Shown here piece by piece: positions 27,001 to 42,000 of a DNA stretch of 64,000 nt. This DNA comes from Ascidia mentula (lineage: Eukaryota; Chordata; Ascidiacea; Phlebobranchia; Ascidiidae), in assembly GCA_947561715.1 (NCBI GenBank), contig OX387200.1, positions 3,164,501-3,228,500 of the forward strand, in the 5' to 3' direction. Numbering within the stretch: the first letter of the stretch is position 1; each line of letters opens with the position of its first letter. Both the position numbers and the translations under genes were made by a program. Under the pieces are notes generated by a model, which did no database searches, had not been told where the DNA came from, and was given only the letters and a program-made list of their open reading frames with translations.

Positions 27001-30000
27001 ACAGCTGTTCCATTCAGGCATTCGTCGAAGTCTAAAATCATGGAAATTTTGACAATTACGAATGCATGCAGGATCTTACATTTCAACTGAAAATGAACAA
27101 CACTCTTACCAACGCAATTTCCATTTGTATCTTGGAATCCAACGTTACAATCACAAGTGTATGAACCATCGTTGTTCGTGCAATTGGTACTTTGAGGTCC
27201 ACAGGCAACAGCTGTTCCATTCAGGCATTCGTCGATGTCTAAAATCATGGAATGTTTTACAATTACGTATCCATATATGAACCATTTCAACTGAAAATGA
27301 ACAACGCTCTTACCAACGCAATTTCCATTTGTATCTTGGAATCCAACGTTACAATCACAAGTGTATGAACCATCGTTGTTCGTGCAATTGGTACTTTGAG
27401 GTCCGCAGGCAACAGCTGTTCCATTCAGGCATTCGTCGATGTCTAAAATCATGGAAAGTTTTGAAAATTACGAATGCATGCATGATCTTACATTTCAACT
27501 GAAAATGAACAACGCTCTTACCAACGCAATTTCCATTTGTATCTTGGAATCCAACGTTACAATCACAAGTGTATGAACCATCGTTGTTCGTGCAATTGGT
27601 ACTTTGAGGTCCACAGGCAACAGCTGTTCCATTTAGGCATTCGTCGATGTCTAAAATCATGGAAAGTTTTGACAATCACGAATGCATACATGATCTTACA
27701 TTTCAACTGAAAATGAACAACGCTCTTACCAACGCAATTTCCATTTGTATCTTGGAATCCAACGTTACAATCACAAGTGTATGAACCATCGTTGTTCCTA
27801 CAATTGGTACTTTGAGGTCCACAGGCAACAGCTGTTCCATTCAGGCATTCGTCGATGTCTAAAATCATGGAAAGTTTTGACAATTACGAATGCATACATG
27901 ATCTTACATTTCAACTGAAAATGAACAACGCTCTTACCAACGCAATTTCCATTTGTATCTTGGAATCCAACGTTACAATCACAAGTGTATGAACCATCGT
28001 TGTTCCCACAATTGGTACTTTGAGGTCCACAGGCAACAGCTGTTCCATTCAGGCATTCGTCGATGTCTAAAATCATGGAATGTTTTACAATTACGTAACC
28101 ATATATGATCTTACATTTCAACTGAAAATGAACAACGCTCTTACCAACGCAATTTCCATTTGTATCTTGGAATCCAACGTTACAATCACAAGTGTATGAA
28201 CCATCGTTGTTCGTGCAATTGGTACTTTGAGGTCCACAGGCAACAGCTGTTCCATTCAGGCATTCGTCGATGTCTAAAATCATGGAAAGTTTTGACAATT
28301 ATGAATGCATGCATGATCTTACATTTCAACTGAAAATGAACAACGCTCTTACCAACGCAATTTCCATTTGTATCTTGGAATCCAACGTTACAATCACAAG
28401 TGTATGAACCATCGTTGTTCGTACAATTGGTACTTTGAGGTCCACAGGCAACAGCTGTTCCATTCAGGCATTCGTCGATGTCTAAAATCATGGAATGTTT
28501 TACAATTACGTAACCATATATGATCCATTTCAACTGAAAATGAACAACGCTCTTACCAACGCAATTTCCATTTGTATCTTGGAATCCAACGTTACAATCA
28601 CAAGTGTATGAACCAACGTTGTTCGTGCAATTGGTACTTTGAGGTCCACAGGCAACAGCTGTTCCATTCAGGCATTCGTCGATGTCTAAAATCATGGAAT
28701 GTTTTACAATTACGTATCCATGTATGAACCATTTCAACTGAAAATGAACAACGCTCTTACCAACGCAATTTCCATTTGTATCTTGGAATCCAACGTTACA
28801 ATCACAAGTGTATGAACCATCGTTGTTCGTGCAATTGATACTTTGAGGTCCACAGGCAACAGCTGTTCCATTCAGGCATTCGTCGATGTCTAAAATCATG
28901 GAATGTTTTTACAATTACGAATGCATGCATGATCTTACATTTCAACAGAAAATGAACAACGCTCTTACCAACGCAATTTCCATTTGTATCTTGGAATCCA
29001 ACGTAACAATCACAAGTGTATGAACCATCGTTGTTCGTGCAATTGGTACTTTGAGGTCCACAGGCAACAGCTGTTCCATTCAGGCATTCGTCGATGTCTA
29101 AAATCATGGAATGTTTAACAATTACGTATCCATATATGAACCATTTCAACTGAAAATGAACAACGCTCTTACCAACGCAATTTCCATTTGTATCTTGGAA
29201 TCCAACGTTACAATCACAAGTGTATGAACCATCGTTGTTCGTGCAATTGGTACTTTGAGGTCCACAGGCAACAGCTGTTCCATTCAGGCATTCGTCGATG
29301 TCTAAAATCATGGAAAGTTTTTGCAATTACGAATGCATGCATGATCTTAGATTTCAACTGAAAATGAACAACGCTCTTACCAACGCAATTTCCATTTGTA
29401 TCTTGGAATCCAACGTTACAATCACAAGTGTATGAACCATCGTTGTTCGTGCAATTGGTACTTTGAGGTCCACAGGCAACAGCTGTTCCATTCAGGCATT
29501 CGTCGATGTCTAATATCATGGAATGTTTTTACATTTACGAATGCATGCATGATCTTACATTTCAACTGAAAATGAACAACGCTCTTACCAACGCAATTTC
29601 CATTTGTATCTTGGAATCCAACGTTACAATCACAAGTGTATGAACCATCGTTGTTCGTGCAATTGGTACTTTGAGGTCCACAGGCAACAGCTGTTCCATT
29701 CAGGCATTCGTCGATGTCTAAAATCAAGGAATGTTTTTACAATTACGAATGCATGCATGATCTTACATTTCAACTGAAAATGAACAACGCTCTTACCAAC
29801 GCAATTTCCATTTGTATCTTGGAATCCAACGTTACAATCACAAGTGTATGAACCATCGTTGTTCGTGCAATTGGTACTTTGAGGTCCACAGGCAACAGCT
29901 GTTCCATTCAGGCATTCGTCGATGTCTAAAATCATGGAAAGTTTTGACAATTACGAATGCATGCATGATCTTAGATTTCAACTGAAAATGAACAATGCTC

Positions 30001-33000
30001 TTACCAACGCAATTTCCATTTGTATCTTGGAATCCAACGTTACAATCACAAGTGTATGAACCATCGTTGTTCGTGCAATTGGTACTTTGAGGTCCACAGG
30101 CAACAGCTGTTCCATTCAGGCATTCGTCGATGTCTAAAATCATGGAAAGTTTTGCAATTACGAATCCATATATGATCCATTTCAACTGAAAATGAACAAC
30201 GCTCTTACCAACGCAATTTCCATTTGTATCTTGGAATCCAACGTTACAATCACAAGTGTATGAACCATCGTTGTTCGTGCAATTGGTACTTTGAGGTCCA
30301 CAGTCAACAGCTGTTCCATTCAGGCATTCGTCGATGTCTAAAATCATGGAATGTTTAACAATTACGTATCCATATGTGATCCATTTCAACTGAAAATGAA
30401 CAACGCTCTTACCAACGCAATTTCCATTTGTATCTTGGAATCCAACGTTACAATCACAAATGTATGAACCATCGTTGTTCGTGCAATTGGTACTTTGAGG
30501 TCCACAGGCAACAGCTGTTCCATTCAGGCATTCGTCGAAGTCTAAAATCATGGAAATTTTGACAATTACGAATGCATGCATGATCTTACATTTCAACTGA
30601 AAATGAACAACACTCTTACCAACACAATTTCCATTTGTATCTTGGAATCCAACGTTACAATCACAAGTGTATGAACCATCGTTGTTCGTGCAATTGGTAC
30701 TTTGAGGTCCACAGGCGACAGCTGTTCCATCCAGGCATTCGTCGATGTCTAAAATCATGCAAAGTTTTACAATTACGAATCCATATATGATCCATTTCAG
30801 CTGAAAATGAACAACGCTCTTACCAACGCAATTTCCATTTGTATCTTGGAATCCAACGTTACAATCACAAGTGTATGAACCATCGTTGTTCGTGCAATTG
30901 GTACTTTGAGGTCCACAGGCAACAGCTGTTCCATTCAGGCATTCGTCGATGTCTAAAATCATGGAATGTTTTTACAATTACGAATGCATGCATGATCTTA
31001 CATTTCAACTGAAAATGAACAACGCTCTTACCAACGCAATTTCCATTTGTATCTTGGAATCCAACGTTACAATCACAAGTGTATGAACCATCGTTGTTCG
31101 TGCAATTGGTACTTTGAGGTCCACAGGCAACAGCTGTTCCATTCAGGCATTCGTCGATGTCTAATATCATGGAATGTTTTTACATTTACGAATGCATGCA
31201 TGATCTTACATTTCAACTGAAAATGAACAACGCTCTTACCAACGCAATTTCCATTTGTATCTTGGAATCCAACGTTACAATCACAAGTGTATGAACCATC
31301 GTTGTTCGTGCAATTGGTACTTTGAGGTCCACAGGCAACAGCTGTTCCATTCAGGCATTCGTCGATGTCTAAAATCATGGAAAGTTTTTACAATTACGAA
31401 TGCATACAGGATCTTACATTTCAACTGAAAATGAACAACGCTCTTACCAACGCAATTTCCATTTGTATCTTGGAATCCAACGTTACAATCACAAGTGTAT
31501 GAACCATCGTTGTTCGTGCAATTGGTACTTTGAGGTCCACAGGCAACAGCTGTTCCATTCAGGCATTCGTCGATGTCTAAAATCATGGAAAGTTTTGACA
31601 ATTACGAATGCATGCATGATCTTAGATTTCAACTGAAAATGAACAATGCTCTTACCAACGCAATTTCCATTTGTATCTTGGAATCCAACGTTACAATCAC
31701 AAGTGTATGAACCATCGTTGTTCGTGCAATTGGTACTTTGAGGTCCACAGGCAACAGCTGTTCCATTCAGGCATTCGTCGATGTCTAAAATCAAGGAAAG
31801 TTTTGCAATTACGAATCCATATATGATCCATTTCAACTGAAAATGAACAACGCTCTTACCAACGCAATTTCCATTTGTATCTTGGAATCCAACGTTACAA
31901 TCACAAGTGTATGAACCATCGTTGTTCGTGCAATTGGTACTTTGAGGTCCACAGGCAACAGCTGTTCCATTCAGGCATTCGTCGATGTCTAAAATCATGG
32001 AAAGTTTTGACAATTACGAATGCATGCATGATCTTACATTTCAACTGAAAATGAACAACGCTCTTACCAACGCAATTTCCATTTGTATCTTGGAATCCAA
32101 CGTTACAATCACAAGTGTATGAACCATCGTTGTTCGTGCAATTGGTACTTTGAGGTCCACAGGCAACAGCTGTTCCATTCAGGCATTCGTCGATGTCTAA
32201 AATCATGGAAAGTTTTGACAATTACGAATGCATGCATGATCTTACATTTCAACTGAAAATGAACAACGCTCTTACCAACGCAATTTCCATTTGTATCTTG
32301 GAATCCAACGTTACAATCACAAGTGTATGAACCATCGTTGTTCGTGCAATTGGTACTTTGAGGTCCACAGGCAACAGCTGTTCCATTCAGGCATTCGTCG
32401 ATGTCTAAAATCATGGAAAGTTTTTGCAATAACGAATGCATGCATGATCTTACATTTCAACTGAAAATGAACAACGCTCTTACCAACGCAATTTCCATTT
32501 GTATCTTGGAATCCAACGTTACAATCACAAGTGTATGAACCATCGTTGTTCGTGCAATTGGTACTTTGAGGTCCACAGGAAACAGCTGTTCCATTCAGGC
32601 ATTCGTCGAAGTCTAAAATCATGGAAATTTTGACAATTACGAATGCATGCAGGATCTTACATTTCAACTGAAAATGAACAACACTCTTACCAACGCAATT
32701 TCCATTTGTATCTTGGAATCCAACGTTACAATCACAAGTGTATGAACCATCGTTGTTCGTGCAATTGGTACTTTGAGGTCCACAGGCAACAGCTGTTCCA
32801 TTCAGGCATTCGTCGATGTCTAAAATCATGGAATGTTTTACAATTACGTATCCATATATGAACCATTTCAACTGAAAATGAACAACGCTCTTACCAACGC
32901 AATTTCCATTTGTATCTTGGAATCCAACGTTACAATCACAAGTGTATGAACCATCGTTGTTCGTGCAATTGGTACTTTGAGGTCCGCAGGCAACAGCTGT

Positions 33001-36000
33001 TCCATTCAGGCATTCGTCGATGTCTAAAATCATGGAAAGTTTTGAAAATTACGAATGCATGCATGATCTTACATTTCAACTGAAAATGAACAACGCTCTT
33101 ACCAACGCAATTTCCATTTGTATCTTGGAATCCAACGTTACAATCACAAGTGTATGAACCATCGTTGTTCGTGCAATTGGTACTTTGAGGTCCACAGGCA
33201 ACAGCTGTTCCATTTAGGCATTCGTCGATGTCTAAAATCATGGAAAGTTTTGACAATCACGAATGCATACATGATCTTACATTTCAACTGAAAATGAACA
33301 ACGCTCTTACCAACGCAATTTCCATTTGTATCTTGGAATCCAACGTTACAATCACAAGTGTATGAACCATCGTTGTTCCTACAATTGGTACTTTGAGGTC
33401 CACAGGCAACAGCTGTTCCATTCAGGCATTCGTCGATGTCTAAAATCATGGAAAGTTTTGACAATTACGAATGCATACATGATCTTACATTTCAACTGAA
33501 AATGAACAACGCTCTTACCAACGCAATTTCCATTTGTATCTTGGAATCCAACGTTACAATCACAAGTGTATGAACCATCGTTGTTCCCACAATTGGTACT
33601 TTGAGGTCCACAGGCAACAGCTGTTCCATTCAGGCATTCGTCGATGTCTAAAATCATGGAATGTTTTGACAATTACGTAACCATATATGATCTTACATTT
33701 CAACTGAAAATGAACAACGCTCTTACCAACGCAATTTCCATTTGTATCTTGGAATCCAACGTTACAATCACAAGTGTATGAACCATCGTTGTTCGTGCAA
33801 TTGGTACTTTGAGGTCCACAGGCAACAGCTGTTCCATTCAGGCATTCGTCGATGTCTAAAATCATGGAAAGTTTTGACAATTATGAATGCATGCATGATC
33901 TTACATTTCAACTGAAAATGAACAACGCTCTTACCAACGCAATTTCCATTTGTATCTTGGAATCCAACGTTACAATCACAAGTGTATGAACCATCGTTGT
34001 TCGTACAATTGGTACTTTGAGGTCCACAGGCAACAGCTGTTCCATTCAGGCATTCGTCGATGTCTAAAATCATGGAATGTTTTACAATTACGTAACCATA
34101 TATGATCCATTTCAACTGAAAATGAACAACGCTCTTACCAACGCAATTTCCATTTGTATCTTGGAATCCAACGTTACAATCACAAGTGTATGAACCAACG
34201 TTGTTCGTGCAATTGGTACTTTGAGGTCCACAGGCAACAGCTGTTCCATTCAGGCATTCGTCGATGTCTAAAATCATGGAATGTTTTACAATTACGTATC
34301 CATGTATGAACCATTTCAACTGAAAATGAACAACGCTCTTACCAACGCAATTTCCATTTGTATCTTGGAATCCAACGTTACAATCACAAGTGTATGAACC
34401 ATCGTTGTTCGTGCAATTGATACTTTGAGGTCCACAGGCAACAGCTGTTCCATTCAGGCATTCGTCGATGTCTAAAATCATGGAATGTTTTTACAATTAC
34501 GAATGCATGCATGATCTTACATTTCAACAGAAAATGAACAACGCTCTTACCAACGCAATTTCCATTTGTATCTTGGAATCCAACGTAACAATCACAAGTG
34601 TATGAACCATCGTTGTTCGTGCAATTGGTACTTTGAGGTCCACAGGCAACAGCTGTTCCATTCAGGCATTCGTCGATGTCTAAAATCATGGAATGTTTAA
34701 CAATTACGTATCCATATATGAACCATTTCAACTGAAAATGAACAACGCTCTTACCAACGCAATTTCCATTTGTATCTTGGAATCCAACGTTACAATCACA
34801 AGTGTATGAACCATCGTTGTTCGTGCAATTGGTACTTTGAGGTCCACAGGCAACAGCTGTTCCATTCAGGCATTCGTCGATGTCTAAAATCATGGAAAGT
34901 TTTGAAAATTACGAATGCATGCATGATCTTACATTTCAACTGAAAATGAACAACGCTCTTACCAACGCAATTTCCATTTGTATCTTGGAATCCAACGTTA
35001 CAATCACAAGTGTATGAACCATCGTTGTTCGTGCAATTGGTACTTTGAGGTCCACAGGCAACAGCTGTTCCATTCAGGCATTCGTCGATGTCTAAAATCA
35101 TGGAAAATTTTGACAATCACGAATGCATGCATGATCTTACATTTCAACTGAAAATGAACAACGCTCTTACCAACGCAATTTCCATTTGTATCTTGGAATC
35201 CAACGTTACAATCACAAGTGTATGAACCATCGTTGTTCGTGCAATTGGTACTTTGAGGTCCACAGGCAACAGCTGTTCCATTCAGGCATTCGTCGATGTC
35301 TAAAATCATGGAAAATTTTGACAATCACGAATGCATACATGATCTTACATTTCAACTGAAAATGAACAACGCTCTTACCAACGCAATTTCCATTTCTATC
35401 TTGGAATCCAACGTTACAATCACAAGCGTATGAACCATCGTTGTTCGTGCAATTGGTACTTTGAGGTCCACAGGCAACAGCTGTTCCATTCAGGCATTCG
35501 TCGATGTCTAAAATCATGGAAAGTTTTTGCAATTACGAATGCATGCATGATCTTAGATTTCAACAGAAAATGAACAACGCTCTTACCAACGCAATTTCCA
35601 TTTGTATCTTGGAATCCAACGTTACAATCACAAGTGTATGAACCATCATTGTTCGTGCAATTGGTACTTTGAGGTCCACAGGCAACAGCTGTTCCATTCA
35701 GGCATTCGTCGATGTCTAAAATCATAGAATGATTTTGCAATTACGAATGCATGCATGATCTTACATTTCAACTGAAAATGAACAACGCTCTTACCAACGC
35801 AATTTCCATTTGTATCTTGGAATCCAACGTTACAATCACAAGTGTATGAACCATCGTTGTTCGTGCAATTGGTACTTTGAGGTCCACAGGCAACAGCTGT
35901 TCCATTCAGGCATTCGTCGATGTCTAAAATCATAGAATGATTTTGCAATTACGAATGCATGCATGATCTTACATTTCAACTGAAAATGAACAACGCTCTT

Positions 36001-39000
36001 ACCAACGCAATTTCCATTTGTATCTTGGAATCCAACGTTACAATCACAAGTGTATGAACCATCGTTGTTCGTGCAATTGGTACTTTGAGGTCCACAGGCA
36101 ACAGCTGTTCCATTCAGGCATTCGTCGATGTCTAAAATCATAGAATGATTTTGCAATTACGAATGCATGCATGATCTTACATTTCAACTGAAAATGAACA
36201 ACGCTCTCACCAACGCAATTTCCATTTGTATCTTGGAATCCAACGTTACAATCACAAGTGTATGAACCATCGTTGTTCGTGCAATTGGTACTTTGAGGTC
36301 CACAGGCAACAGCTGTTCCATTCAGGCATTCGTCGATGTCTAAAATCATAGAATGATTTTGCAATTACGAATGCATGCATGATCTTACATTTCAACTGAA
36401 AATGAACAACGCTCTTACCAACGCAATTTCCATTTGTATCTTGGAATCCAACGTTACAATCACAAGTGTATGAACCATCGTTGTTCGTGCAATTGGTACT
36501 TTGAGGTCCACAGGCAACAGCTGTTCCATTCAGGCATTCGTCGATGTCTAAAATCATAGAATGATTTTGCAATTACGAATGCATGCATGATCTTACATTT
36601 CAACTGAAAATGAACAACGCTCTTACCAACGCAATTTCCATTTGTATCTTGGAATCCAACGTTACAATCACAAGTGTATGAACCATCGTTGTTCGTGCAA
36701 TTGGTACTTTGAGGTCCACAGGCAACAGCTGTTCCATTCAGGCATTCGTCGATGTCTAAAATCATGGAATGATTTTACAATTACGAATGCATGCATGATC
36801 TTACATTTCAACTGAAAATGAACAACGCTCTTACCAACGCAATTTCCATTTGTATCTTGGAATCCAACGTTACAATCACAAGTGTATGAACCATCGTTGT
36901 TCGTGCAATTGGTACTTTGAGGTCCACAGGCAACAGCTGTTCCATTCAAGCATTCGTCGATGTCTAAAATCATGGAAAGTTTTGCAATTACGAATCCATA
37001 TATGATCCATTTCAACTGAAAATGAACAACGCTCTTACCAACGCAATTTCCATTTGTATCTTGGAATCCAACGTTACAATCACAAGTGTATGAACCATCG
37101 TTGTTCGTGCAATTGGTACTTTGAGGTCCACAGTCAACAGCTGTTCCATTCAGGCATTCGTCGATGTCTAAAATCATGGAATGTTTAACAATTACGTATC
37201 CATATATGATCCATTTCAACTGAAAATGAACAACGCTCTTACCAACGCAATTTCCATTTGTATCTTGGAATCCAACGTTACAATCACAAGTGTATGAACC
37301 ATCGTTGTTCGTGCAATTGGTACTTTGAGGTCCACAGGCAACAGCTGTTCCATTCAGGCATTCGTCGATGTCTAAAATCATGGAAAGTTTTTACAATTAC
37401 GAATGCATGCATGATCTTACATTTCAACTGAAAATGAACAACGCTCTTACCAACGCAATTTCCATTTGTATCTTGGAATCCAACGTTACAATCACAAGTG
37501 TATGAACCATCGTTGTTCGTGCAATTGGTACTTTGAGGTCCACAGGCAACAGCTGTTCCATTCAGGCATTCGTCGATGTCTAAAATCATGGAAAGTTTTT
37601 ACAATTACGAATGCATACAGGATCTTACATTTCAACTGAAAATGAACAACGCTCTTACCAACGCAATTTCCATTTGTATCTTGGAATCCAACGTTACAAT
37701 CACAAGTGTATGAACCATCGTTGTTCGTGCAATTGGTACTTTGAGGTCCACAGGCAACAGCTGTTCCATTCAGGCATTCGTCGATGTCTAAAATCATGGA
37801 AAGTTTTGACAATTACGAATGCATGCATGATCTTAGATTTCAACTGAAAATGAACAATGCTCTTACCAACGCAATTTCCATTTGTATCTTGGAATCCAAC
37901 GTTACAATCACAAGTGTATGAACCATCGTTGTTCGTGCAATTGGTACTTTGAGGTCCACAGGCAACAGCTGTTCCATTCAGGCATTCGTCGATGTCTAAA
38001 ATCATGGAAAGTTTTGCAATTACGAATCCATATATGATCCATTTCAACTGAAAATGAACAACGCTCTTACCAACGCAATTTCCATTTGTATCTTGGAATC
38101 CAACGTTACAATCACAAGTGTATGAACCATCGTTGTTCGTGCAATTGGTACTTTGAGGTCCACAGGCAACAGCTGTTCCATTCAGGCATTCGTCGATGTC
38201 TAAAATCATGGAAAGTTTTGACAATTACGAATGCATGCATGATCTTACATTTCAACTGAAAATGAACAACGCTCTTACCAACGCAATTTCCATTTGTATC
38301 TTGGAATCCAACGTTACAATCACAAGTGTATGAACCATCGTTGTTCGTGCAATTGGTACTTTGAGGTCCACAGGCAACAGCTGTTCCATTCAGGCATTCG
38401 TCGATGTCTAAAATCATGGAAAGTTTTGACAATTACGAATGCATGCATGATCTTACATTTCAACTGAAAATGAACAACGCTCTTACCAACGCAATTTCCA
38501 TTTGTATCTTGGAATCCAACGTTACAATCACAAGTGTATGAACCATCGTTGTTCGTGCAATTGGTACTTTGAGGTCCACAGGCAACAGCTGTTCCATTCA
38601 GGCATTCGTCGATGTCTAAAATCATGGAAAGTTTTTGCAATAACGAATGCATGCATGATCTTACATTTCAACTGAAAATGAACAACGCTCTTACCAACGC
38701 AATTTCCATTTGTATCTTGGAATCCAACGTTACAATCACAAGTGTATGAACCATCGTTGTTCGTGCAATTGGTACTTTGAGGTCCACAGGCAACAGCTGT
38801 TCCATTCAGGCATTCGTCGATGTCTAAAATCATGGAAAGTTTTGACAATTACGAATGCATGCATGATCTTAGATTTCAACTGAAAATGAACAATGCTCTT
38901 ACCAACGCAATTTCCATTTGTATCTTGGAATCCAACGTTACAATCACAAGTGTATGAACCATCGTTGTTCGTGCAATTGGTACTTTGAGGTCCACAGGCA

Positions 39001-42000
39001 ACAGCTGTTCCATTCAGGCATTCGTCGATGTCTAAAATCATGGAAAGTTTTGCAATTACGAATCCATATATGATCCATTTCAACTGAAAATGAACAACGC
39101 TCTTACCAACGCAATTTCCATTTGTATCTTGGAATCCAACGTTACAATCACAAGTGTATGAACCATCGTTGTTCGTGCAATTGGTACTTTGAGGTCCACA
39201 GGCAACAGCTGTTCCATTCAGGCATTCGTCGATGTCTAAAATCATGGAAAGTTTTGACAATTACGAATGCATGCATGATCTTACATTTCAACTGAAAATG
39301 AACAACGCTCTTACCAACGCAATTTCCATTTGTATCTTGGAATCCAACGTTACAATCACAAGTGTATGAACCATCGTTGTTCGTGCAATTGGTACTTTGA
39401 GGTCCACAGGCAACAGCTGTTCCATTCAGGCATTCGTCGATGTCTAAAATCATGGAAAGTTTTGACAATTACGAATGCATGCATGATCTTACATTTCAAC
39501 TGAAAATGAACAACGCTCTTACCAACGCAATTTCCATTTGTATCTTGGAATCCAACGTTACAATCACAAGTGTATGAACCATCGTTGTTCGTGCAATTGG
39601 TACTTTGAGGTCCACAGGCAACAGCTGTTCCATTCAGGCATTCGTCGATGTCTAAAATCATGGAAAGTTTTTGCAATAACGAATGCATGCATGATCTTAC
39701 ATTTCAACTGAAAATGAACAACGCTCTTACCAACGCAATTTCCATTTGTATCTTGGAATCCAACGTTACAATCACAAGTGTATGAACCATCGTTGTTCGT
39801 GCAATTGGTACTTTGAGGTCCACAGGAAACAGCTGTTCCATTCAGGCATTCGTCGAAGTCTAAAATCATGGAAATTTTGACAATTACGAATGCATGCAGG
39901 ATCTTACATTTCAACTGAAAATGAACAACACTCTTACCAACGCAATTTCCATTTGTATCTTGGAATCCAACGTTACAATCACAAGTGTATGAACCATCGT
40001 TGTTCGTGCAATTGGTACTTTGAGGTCCACAGGCAACAGCTGTTCCATTCAGGCATTCGTCGATGTCTAAAATCATGGAATGTTTTACAATTACGTATCC
40101 ATATATGAACCATTTCAACTGAAAATGAACAACGCTCTTACCAACGCAATTTCCATTTGTATCTTGGAATCCAACGTTACAATCACAAGTGTATGAACCA
40201 TCGTTGTTCGTGCAATTGGTACTTTGAGGTCCGCAGGCAACAGCTGTTCCATTCAGGCATTCGTCGATGTCTAAAATCATGGAAAGTTTTGAAAATTACG
40301 AATGCATGCATGATCTTACATTTCAACTGAAAATGAACAACGCTCTTACCAACGCAATTTCCATTTGTATCTTGGAATCCAACGTTACAATCACAAGTGT
40401 ATGAACCATCGTTGTTCGTGCAATTGGTACTTTGAGGTCCACAGGCAACAGCTGTTCCATTTAGGCATTCGTCGATGTCTAAAATCATGGAAAGTTTTGA
40501 CAATCACGAATGCATACATGATCTTACATTTCAACTGAAAATGAACAACGCTCTTACCAACGCAATTTCCATTTGTATCTTGGAATCCAACGTTACAATC
40601 ACAAGTGTATGAACCATCGTTGTTCCTACAATTGGTACTTTGAGGTCCACAGGCAACAGCTGTTCCATTCAGGCATTCGTCGATGTCTAAAATCATGGAA
40701 TGTTTTACAATTACGTAACCATATATGATCCATTTCAACTGAAAATGAACAACGCTCTTACCAACGCAATTTCCATTTGTATCTTGGAATCCAACGTTAC
40801 AATCACAAGTGTATGAACCATCGTTGTTCGTGCAATTGGTACTTTGAGGTCCACAGGCAACAGCTGTTCCATTCAGGCATTCGTCGATGTCTAAAATCAT
40901 GGAAAGTTTTGACAATTATGAATGCATGCATGATCTTACATTTCAACTGAAAATGAACAACGCTCTTACCAACGCAATTTCCATTTGTATCTTGGAATCC
41001 AACGTTACAATCACAAGTGTATGAACCATCGTTGTTCGTACAATTGGTACTTTGAGGTCCACAGGCAACAGCTGTTCCATTCAGGCATTCGTCGATGTCT
41101 AAAATCATGGAATGTTTTACAATTACGTAACCATATATGATCCATTTCAACTGAAAATGAACAACGCTCTTACCAACGCAATTTCCATTTGTATCTTGGA
41201 ATCCAACGTTACAATCACAAGTGTATGAACCAACGTTGTTCGTGCAATTGGTACTTTGAGGTCCACAGGCAACAGCTGTTCCATTCAGGCATTCGTCGAT
41301 GTCTAAAATCATGGAATGTTTTACAATTACGTATCCATGTATGAACCATTTCAACTGAAAATGAACAACGCTCTTACCAACGCAATTTCCATTTGTATCT
41401 TGGAATCCAACGTTACAATCACAAGTGTATGAACCATCGTTGTTCGTGCAATTGATACTTTGAGGTCCACAGGCAACAGCTGTTCCATTCAGGCATTCGT
41501 CGATGTCTAAAATCATGGAATGTTTTTACAATTACGAATGCATGCATGATCTTACATTTCAACAGAAAATGAACAACGCTCTTACCAACGCAATTTCCAT
41601 TTGTATCTTGGAATCCAACGTAACAATCACAAGTGTATGAACCATCGTTGTTCGTGCAATTGGTACTTTGAGGTCCACAGCCAACAGCTGTTCCATTCAG
41701 GCATTCGTCGATGTCTAAAATCATGGAATGTTTAACAATTACGTATCCATATATGAACCATATCAACTGAAAATGAACAACGCTCTTACCAACGCAATTT
41801 CCATTTGTATCTTGGAATCCAACGTTACAATCACAAGTGTATGAACCATCGTTGTTCGTGCAATTGGTACTTTGAGGTCCACAGGCAACAGCTGTTCCAT
41901 TCAGGCATTCGTCGATGTCTAAAATCATGGAAAATTTTGACAATCACGAATGCATACATGATCTTACATTTCAACTGAAAATGAACAACGCTCTTACCAA

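Larger units (their letters stand above)
23592..29172 (-). repeat. Region B higher-order repeat, copy 1 (27 cbEGF units, 5581 bp)
   Basis: Exon upper ends: 23720, 23928, 24136, 24344, 24552, 24756, 24960, 25167, 25371, 25579, 25787, 25995, 26203, 26407, 26615, 26823, 27031, 27238, 27442, 27650, 27858, 28066, 28273, 28481, 28685, 28889, 29097. Marker exons (D-F-D-E at 24960, D24V at 28685, T18I at 28889, N32Y at 29097) recur 5581 or 5582 bp to the right in the same order. The repeat boundary is sharp: the intron below exon 23720 differs from the intron below exon 29301. Confidence 0.9.
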
